Positions 1 to 3,809 of a stretch of 5,120 bases of DNA are shown here, piece by piece. Under the pieces are notes generated by a model, which worked only from the letters and a program-made list of their open reading frames with translations, was not told the origin of the DNA and searched no databases. This stretch comes from an uncultured Bacteroidales bacterium (lineage in GTDB: Bacteria; Bacteroidota; Bacteroidia; Bacteroidales; JAUNSR01): contig CAMTOW010000195.1 of NCBI GenBank assembly GCA_947074245.1, positions 1 through 5,120 of the forward strand, written 5' to 3'. The first letter of the stretch is position 1. Each line of letters opens with the position of its first letter. Position numbers and translations under genes: made by a program.

Positions 1-20
1 TAAGTTAACTTAAACTTAAG
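1..20. repeat. Overlapping A/T-rich palindromes in the leader
   Basis: Bases 1-12 form a perfect 12-bp palindrome (TAAGTT/AACTTA). Bases 9-20 form a second inverted repeat (CTTAA-AC-TTAAG) that shares CTTA with the first. TAAGTT can therefore pair with AACTTA at 7-12 or at 13-18. The block lies upstream of the probable promoter of the oxidoreductase operon. It could be an upstream protein-binding site, or the tail end of the preceding gene, which is outside the window. Palindromes of this length arise easily in A/T-rich DNA, so function is only a possibility. Confidence 0.35.
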
Positions 21-28
21 CAGACAAT

Positions 29-45
29 AAGGTAATAATTACCTT
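29..45. repeat. 17-bp perfect inverted repeat, possible operator
   Basis: The sequence AAGGTAAT-A-ATTACCTT is perfectly symmetric, with 8-bp arms around one central base. It lies directly upstream of the predicted -7 element (63-70) and overlaps the place where the -33 element would be. With a one-base centre it cannot fold into a useful RNA hairpin, so a dimeric DNA-binding protein is the more natural reading. The regulator is unknown. A repressor bound here would be expected to block polymerase. This role is inferred from position and symmetry only. Confidence 0.45.
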
Positions 46-70
46 CAAGGAGAATATTAAACTATATTTG
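39..70 (+). promoter_or_regulatory. Predicted Bacteroidota-type promoter of the oxidoreductase operon
   Basis: TATATTTG at 63-70 matches the Bacteroidota primary-sigma -7 consensus TAnnTTTG exactly. A weak -33 candidate, TTAC at 39-42, lies 20 bases upstream, within the usual spacing; the consensus TTTG itself is absent. Transcription would start a few bases after 70, giving a leader of about 20 bases before the ATG at 99. The leader is A-rich with no clear Shine-Dalgarno sequence, which is normal for this phylum. Confidence 0.55.
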
Positions 71-98
71 TCAGACGTAAATAAAAATTAAAGAAACT

Positions 99-326
99 AT
101 GGCAAAGATTAAAGGCGCCGTTGTTATTGATACTGAACGATGTAAAGGTTGTGACCTTTGCGTAGTGGCTTGTCCGGTTGATGTTTTATCACTCGAACCG
201 AAAGAAGTAAATAATAAAGGTTATCATTATGCTTTTATGGCTCATGCCGATAATTGTATCGGATGTGCTAATTGTGGATACGTTTGCCCGGACGGTTGTA
301 TAACCGTATATAAGGTGAAATTATAA
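99..326 (+). CDS. 4Fe-4S ferredoxin-like delta subunit of 2-oxoacid:ferredoxin oxidoreductase
   Basis: A 75-residue cytoplasmic protein with two classical [4Fe-4S] binding motifs: C15-x2-C18-x2-C21-x3-C25-P and C53-x2-C56-x2-C59-x3-C63-P. This is the arrangement of bacterial 2[4Fe-4S] ferredoxins and of the KorD/VorD-type delta subunits of oxoacid oxidoreductases. A loop of about 27 residues separates the motifs, and an extra Cys, C67, follows the second. It is the first gene of the operon, 52 bases ahead of the alpha subunit. It probably relays electrons from the beta-subunit cluster to external ferredoxin. The ATG at 99 is favoured because the family typically has about ten residues before the first Cys motif. 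A free-standing ferredoxin cannot be excluded, but the operon position favours a subunit. Confidence 0.9.
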   Translation: MAKIKGAVVIDTERCKGCDLCVVACPVDVLSLEPKEVNNKGYHYAFMAHADNCIGCANCGYVCPDGCITVYKVKL

Positions 327-378
327 AACATTCAAAGTATCCGTAACAAAACAAATTAATCGAAAAAAGCTGTACGAA

Positions 379-1560
379 ATGGCAGAAGAAGTAAAATTAA
401 TGAAGGGAAACGAAGCGATCGCTCATGCGGCGATTCGCTACGGTTGCGATGGCTATTTTGGATATCCGATCACACCGCAATCTGAAGTAATGGAAACCCT
501 GATGGACGAAGCTCCTTGGGAAACGACAGGAATGGTAGTTCTTCAAGCTGAAAGTGAAGTAGCCGCCATCAATATGGTTTATGGTGGAGCTGCTTGTGGT
601 AAAGCCGTAATGACTTCATCATCCAGCCCGGGTGTCAGCCTGAAGCAAGAAGGTATATCCTATATGGCGGGAGCGGAGCTTCCTGGTTTGATCGTCAATA
701 TTATGCGTGGAGGTCCCGGTCTGGGAACGATTCAGCCCAGCCAGGCTGATTATTTCCAAACGACGAAAGGGGGAGGACATGGTGATTATCGCTTGATAAC
801 GCTTGCGCCTGCTTCCGTTCAGGAAATGGCCGATTTTGTGAAATTGGGATTTGATCTTTCATTCAAATATTGCAATCCTGCAATGATCCTGTCTGACGGT
901 ATCATCGGTCAGATGATGGAAAAAGTGGTATTGCCTGATTATCAACCTCGCCGTAGTGAGGAACAGATCCGTAAAGATTGTCCTTGGTCTACTTTGGGGA
1001 AACCGGAATCGCGCGGACGTAATGTGATTACATCTTTGGAATTGGATTCTGCCGAAATGGAGAAAAACAACATCCGTTTCCAGAAGAAATACAAAGAGAT
1101 CGAAGAAAATGAAATTCGCTATGAGGAAATCAATTGCGAAAATCCGGAATATCTGATTGTAGCTTTCGGTTCGTCGGCTCGTATCTGTCAGAAAGTGATG
1201 GAAATTGCAGCTAGCGAAGGTGTTAAAGTGGGTCTTTTGCGTCCAATCACTCTTTGGCCTTATCCGTATAAAGCGATTCATGATCTTGGCGTTAAAGTCA
1301 AAGGTATCTTGTGTATGGAGCTGAATGCCGGACAGATGATCGAAGATGTTCGTCTTGCCGTAGAATGTAAAGTTCCGGTAGTACATTATGGTCGTTTAGG
1401 CGGTATCGTTCCGGATCCTTCAGAAGTTTGGGAAGCTATGAAAGCCAAATTGGATATCAAAACATCTCATTCAGATAAAACCACAGCCGAAACGGGTGAT
1501 TCGATTGATCCGGATCAGTTGAAAGAGGTTATTTCCAATTTGAATAAAATGGTTCCGTAA
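379..1560 (+). CDS. vorB: 2-oxoacid:ferredoxin oxidoreductase alpha subunit (VorB/KorA)
   Basis: A 393-residue catalytic alpha subunit, normal in length for the split alpha/beta/gamma/delta enzymes. The N-terminal pyrimidine-binding (Pyr) domain covers about residues 5-195. It shows YPITP at 29-33, the conserved Glu-containing QAESEVAA stretch at 56-63, SSSPG at 81-85, RGGPGLG at 110-116 and GGGHGDY at 131-137. A second, transketolase-C-like domain covers about 255-350, with FGSSARIC at 263-270, RPITLWPYP at 288-296 and MELNAGQM at 313-320. A polar Ser/Thr/Asp-rich linker (about 360-378) leads to a short C-terminal helix. With KorB it forms the thiamine-diphosphate active site that decarboxylates a 2-oxoacid and makes acyl-CoA. 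Databases often name this subfamily VorB (3-methyl-2-oxobutanoate), but in Bacteroidales operons like this the enzyme is also read as 2-oxoglutarate synthase (KorA). The sequence alone does not settle the substrate. The stop codon directly abuts the next ATG. Confidence 0.95.
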   Translation: MAEEVKLMKGNEAIAHAAIRYGCDGYFGYPITPQSEVMETLMDEAPWETTGMVVLQAESEVAAINMVYGGAACGKAVMTSSSSPGVSLKQEGISYMAGAELPGLIVNIMRGGPGLGTIQPSQADYFQTTKGGGHGDYRLITLAPASVQEMADFVKLGFDLSFKYCNPAMILSDGIIGQMMEKVVLPDYQPRRSEEQIRKDCPWSTLGKPESRGRNVITSLELDSAEMEKNNIRFQKKYKEIEENEIRYEEINCENPEYLIVAFGSSARICQKVMEIAASEGVKVGLLRPITLWPYPYKAIHDLGVKVKGILCMELNAGQMIEDVRLAVECKVPVVHYGRLGGIVPDPSEVWEAMKAKLDIKTSHSDKTTAETGDSIDPDQLKEVISNLNKMVP

Positions 1561-1743
1561 ATGAACAAAGATCTGAAACAGATTAATACTGTATTGACCA
1601 TATTGTTCTATTTGCTGGCTGTTGCAGCAGTGGTATTATATTTCGTTACTCCCGATAAAAGTGCCGAACGTTTGTGGATGTATCTGGGTTTTGGTGCGAT
1701 CGGGGTCAGACTTATTTCTTACGTCATGAAATATTTGATGTAA
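1561..1743 (+). CDS. Small two-helix membrane protein in the oxidoreductase operon, function unknown
   Basis: A 60-residue protein whose ATG follows the alpha-subunit TAA with no gap, which suggests translational coupling. Two hydrophobic segments are visible: about residues 10-29, and about 38-56, which carries an Arg (R50) inside the segment. A short polar turn, PDKSAER (31-37), joins them. Basic residues at the N-terminus (K3, K6) and near the C-terminus (K57) suggest a hairpin with both ends in the cytoplasm. No cofactor motif and no Cys or His is present. The hydrophobic pattern and tight spacing make a real gene likely despite its size. I do not recognise a characterised family. My impression is that a small hypothetical gene is common here in Bacteroidales, but I cannot verify that. 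A role in anchoring or regulating the complex at the membrane is only a guess. Confidence 0.8.
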   Translation: MNKDLKQINTVLTILFYLLAVAAVVLYFVTPDKSAERLWMYLGFGAIGVRLISYVMKYLM

Positions 1744-1765
1744 TTATTGAATAAAGAATACAAAC

Positions 1766-2539
1766 ATGGATATACAAGAAATTATAAAACCGGAAAATCT
1801 CGTTTATGCAAAACCAAAACTGCTGAACGATAATCCGATGCATTATTGCCCGGGTTGTAGTCACGGTGTGGTTCATAAACTTGCGGCTGAGGTTATTGAA
1901 GAAATGGGCCTCGAGGATAAAACAATCGGTGTTGCTCCTGTGGGTTGTGCCGTATTTGCATACAATTATATCGATATCGACTGGGTTGAAGCGGCCCATG
2001 GGCGTGCGCCGGCAGTTGCGACTGCTGTGAAACGTCTGAATCCGGATAAAATGGTTTTCACATATCAAGGTGATGGTGACCTTGCTGCGATTGGTACAGC
2101 TGAAACGATCCATGCGGCAAACCGTGGCGAAAATATCGTAATTATCTTTATTAATAATGGTATTTATGGTATGACCGGAGGTCAGATGGCCCCAACTACT
2201 CTTGTGGGTATGAAAACGGCAACTTGTCCTCACGGTCGTAATGTCGAACTCAATGGTTATCCGTTGAAGATATCTAACTTGATTGCTCAACTGGACGGTG
2301 CATGTTATGTGACGCGTCAGTCGGTTCAGAATGCCAATGCGGTAAAGAAAACTAAAAAAGCTTTGCGTAAGGCATTTGAGAATGCAATGAATCGTAAGGG
2401 CACATCTGTGGTTGAAGTTGTTTCGACTTGTGCTTCCGGATGGAAAATGACTCCTGATCAGGCTAACAAATGGATGGAGGTACACATGTTTGAGAAATAT
2501 CCTTTGGGTGACTTGAAAGACGTTACTGAGGGGAATTGA
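1766..2539 (+). CDS. korB: 2-oxoacid:ferredoxin oxidoreductase beta subunit, thiamine diphosphate-binding (KorB)
   Basis: A 257-residue beta subunit carrying the TPP-binding domain and the proximal [4Fe-4S] cluster. The TPP/Mg motif starts GDGD at 102-105 and ends at N130-N131, followed by GIYGMTGGQ (132-140). The four Cys expected to hold the cluster in this family are all visible: C28 and C31 in YCPGCSHG, C61 in PVGCAVF, and C222 in STCASGW. The length is typical for 2-oxoglutarate and branched-chain types, shorter than some beta subunits with extended C-termini. It sits 22 bases after the membrane-protein gene, and 64 bases before korC. It pairs with the alpha subunit to form the active site and passes electrons from the TPP intermediate towards the ferredoxin-like subunit. 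The ATG at 1766 gives the normal N-terminus; the leader is A-rich without a clear Shine-Dalgarno sequence. Confidence 0.95.
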   Translation: MDIQEIIKPENLVYAKPKLLNDNPMHYCPGCSHGVVHKLAAEVIEEMGLEDKTIGVAPVGCAVFAYNYIDIDWVEAAHGRAPAVATAVKRLNPDKMVFTYQGDGDLAAIGTAETIHAANRGENIVIIFINNGIYGMTGGQMAPTTLVGMKTATCPHGRNVELNGYPLKISNLIAQLDGACYVTRQSVQNANAVKKTKKALRKAFENAMNRKGTSVVEVVSTCASGWKMTPDQANKWMEVHMFEKYPLGDLKDVTEGN

Positions 2540-2603
2540 TAACAAACACAGATCGGGGTTCTCATATCTCGATTGCTTCAAACTCATTTAAAAATTAATT
2601 CAA

Positions 2604-3152
2604 ATGAAAGAAGAAATAATTATTGCCGGATTTGGAGGACAAGGTGTTCTCTCTATGGGTAAGATATTGGCCTATTCCGGTTTGATGGAAGAGAAGGAGG
2701 TATCTTGGATGCCCTCTTATGGTCCTGAACAACGAGGTGGTACGGCCAATGTGACTGTTATCCTGAGTGATGATCAGATCAGTTCTCCGATTTTGAATGA
2801 ATTCGATGTGGCTGTGGTGCTTAATCAACCCTCATTGGATAAATTTGAATCGAAGATAAAAAAAGGAGGAGTTCTTATTTTTGATGGATATGGTATCAAC
2901 CAGCTCCCGACAAGAAAAGATATCCGAGTATTCCGAGTTAATGCAATGGATGCAGCTATTGAACTGAACAATAGCAAAGCGTTTAATATGATCATTTTAG
3001 GCGGTCTGTTGAAGATTAAGCCGATGGTGAAATTGGAAAACGTTGTTGCTGGTTTGAAAAAATCACTTCCAGAACGTCATCATAAGCTGATTCCGATGAA
3101 TGAGCAGGCTATTAAGAAAGGAATGGAGATCATCGAAGAGATCTCCATATAA
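2604..3152 (+). CDS. korC: 2-oxoacid:ferredoxin oxidoreductase gamma subunit (KorC)
   Basis: A 182-residue gamma subunit of the pyruvate/ketoisovalerate oxidoreductase catalytic-domain family, of normal length. It begins with the glycine-rich motif GFGGQG at residues 9-14, followed by the conserved PSYGPEQRGGTA stretch at 37-48. In related enzymes this domain contributes to the coenzyme A site. The N-terminus starts directly with the first beta strand (EEIIIAGF), which supports the ATG at 2604. It is the last gene of the operon and completes the alpha/beta/gamma/delta set. A strong terminator starts 12 bases after its stop. The gap upstream to korB (64 bases) is the longest in the operon, and I see no promoter of the TAnnTTTG type in it. 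Confidence 0.94.
   Translation: MKEEIIIAGFGGQGVLSMGKILAYSGLMEEKEVSWMPSYGPEQRGGTANVTVILSDDQISSPILNEFDVAVVLNQPSLDKFESKIKKGGVLIFDGYGINQLPTRKDIRVFRVNAMDAAIELNNSKAFNMIILGGLLKIKPMVKLENVVAGLKKSLPERHHKLIPMNEQAIKKGMEIIEEISI
3123..3148 (+). repeat. Inverted repeat at the 3' end of korC
   Basis: ATGGAGATC at 3123-3131 and GATCTCCAT at 3140-3148 are perfect 9-bp complements around an 8-base loop. They lie within the last codons of korC, 15 bases before the terminator stem-and-tract region begins. In mRNA this would form a stable hairpin next to the terminator and could protect the 3' end. It may equally be a coincidence of the encoded MEIIEEIS residues. Confidence 0.4.
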
Positions 3153-3163
3153 GATATATCGAT

Positions 3164-3203
3164 AAAAAAACGGGCGACAGAATTTTCTGTCGCCCGTTTT
3201 TTT
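3164..3203. terminator. Bidirectional intrinsic terminator between korC and nikR
   Basis: A 12-bp perfect stem (CGGGCGACAGAA at 3171-3182 with its complement at 3185-3196) closes on a nominal two-base loop, so the innermost A-T pairs are probably open. Seven A residues precede the stem (3164-3170) and seven T residues follow it (3197-3203). Because the A and T runs are symmetric, it can stop transcription from korC on the + strand and from nikR on the - strand. It begins 12 bases after the korC stop and lies 8 bases beyond the nikR stop. Confidence 0.93.
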
Positions 3204-3210
3204 ATGATAA

Positions 3211-3660
3211 TTACTCGTTATGATGATGTTCAACGTGCTCATGCTCATGTTCATCCACCAAAGTCAAAGAATAATCTCCATGAATGATTCCTTTTACGGA
3301 AGTCAGTTCTTTAGTCAGTTTCTCAACAGAAATCGCTTTTCCCTTTACGGCGATTATCTCCATACATGTATCATGGTTCAGATGAATATGTTGTGAGCAT
3401 AAGATCGTATGAAAATATTTGTGTTGGATATTGGTTAGCTTATCCAGTAAATCTCGTTTGTGATGGTCATAGGAAATTACGATTGATCCGCCTACTGTTT
3501 GATTCGAATCCCATTTCTGGCGTACTCCGATCGAGGCGATCAGATGTCGTATGGCTTGCGAGCGGTTTTGAAATTTGTTCTCGGTCATAAATGTTTCTAA
3601 AATATCCAACGATTTTTTTTCGATTGATATTCCGAAACGAATCACTTTTTCACTTTTCAT
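3211..3660 (-). CDS. nikR: Nickel-responsive transcriptional regulator NikR
   Basis: A 149-residue protein matching NikR. An N-terminal ribbon-helix-helix DNA-binding domain (about 1-50) contains the strand VIRFGISI (6-13) and the RSQAIRHLI helix (33-41). The C-terminal ACT-like nickel-sensing domain (about 58-135) has the family signatures HHKRDL (66-71) and HIHLNHDTC (91-99). By comparison with known NikR proteins the high-affinity nickel ligands are H80, H91, H93 and C99, all present. The protein is somewhat longer than the 133-residue E. coli protein, because of about ten extra residues before the DNA-binding strand-helix core and a His/Glu-rich tail (138-149, six His). It acts as a tetramer that represses nickel uptake or related genes when nickel is bound. 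No transporter or nickel enzyme gene is beside it here, so its targets lie elsewhere. It is on the same strand as lon but is separated from it by a terminator. Confidence 0.95.
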   Translation of the reverse strand: MKSEKVIRFGISIEKKSLDILETFMTENKFQNRSQAIRHLIASIGVRQKWDSNQTVGGSIVISYDHHKRDLLDKLTNIQHKYFHTILCSQHIHLNHDTCMEIIAVKGKAISVEKLTKELTSVKGIIHGDYSLTLVDEHEHEHVEHHHNE

Positions 3661-3689
3661 TTCATGGTGTTTTAAATTCTTTCCCGACC

Positions 3690-3714
3690 TTCATTGCGAT
3701 GAGTGTTCAATGAA
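3690..3714. repeat. Inverted repeat in the nikR promoter region, possible NikR operator
   Basis: TTCATTG at 3690-3696 and CAATGAA at 3708-3714 form perfect 7-bp arms separated by 11 bases. The repeat overlaps the end of the predicted -7 element and the expected transcription start of nikR, so a bound protein would block it. NikR proteins bind paired half-sites, and autoregulation is known in some species. However, the E. coli operator (GTATGA-N16-TCATAC) has wider spacing and a different sequence, so assignment to NikR is inferred only from location. Confidence 0.4.
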
Positions 3715-3742
3715 AGATCCTTCTTTATGATGAAGTTACAAA
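3712..3742 (-). promoter_or_regulatory. Predicted promoter of nikR
   Basis: Read on the - strand, TTTG at 3742-3739 matches the Bacteroidota -33 element. After 19 bases comes GATCTTTC (3719-3712), a partial match to the -7 consensus TAnnTTTG. Spacing is right but the -7 match is imperfect. Transcription would start near 3705, leaving a leader of about 45 bases before the ATG at 3660. The lon terminator just upstream supports a separate nikR promoter somewhere in 3661-3760. Confidence 0.4.
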
Positions 3743-3760
3743 ATGAATTCTATTAAACGA

Positions 3761-3794
3761 AACGAAGGCATCCCGAAATGGGGATGCCTTCGTT
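3761..3794 (-). terminator. Intrinsic terminator of lon
   Basis: A perfect 14-bp stem (AACGAAGGCATCCC at 3761-3774 with its complement at 3781-3794) encloses a six-base loop. It begins 15 bases past the lon stop codon. On the - strand the stem ends in TT and is followed by TCGTTTAATA, a T-rich but interrupted tract. The hairpin is strong while the tract is weaker than at the korC/nikR terminator, so some read-through into nikR is possible. Confidence 0.85.
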
Positions 3795-3809
3795 AAATAA
3801 GATGCTTGA

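Noticed and set aside
859..1386. A 175-codon open frame on the - strand opposite the alpha subunit gene
   Set aside because: Antisense to conserved coding sequence; its composition (Phe, Arg, Thr, Ile runs) and lack of any domain indicate a shadow frame.
1724..2587. A 287-codon open frame on the - strand opposite korB
   Set aside because: It lies entirely antisense to a gene with unmistakable TPP and Fe-S motifs. Its translation is rich in His, Arg, Thr, Ile and Phe with no recognisable domain, typical of a shadow frame.
3063..3254. A small - strand frame across the korC/nikR terminator
   Set aside because: It reads through a clear terminator stem and overlaps the 3' ends of two confident genes; no support for expression.
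3366..3590. A 74-codon + strand frame opposite nikR
   Set aside because: Antisense to well-conserved NikR codons, with no domain and no promoter-like sequence.
3661..3760. A riboswitch or structured metal-sensing leader before nikR
   Set aside because: Only a simple 7-bp inverted repeat is present. The leader is too short and lacks the multi-helix architecture of known metal riboswitches; a protein operator is the simpler reading.
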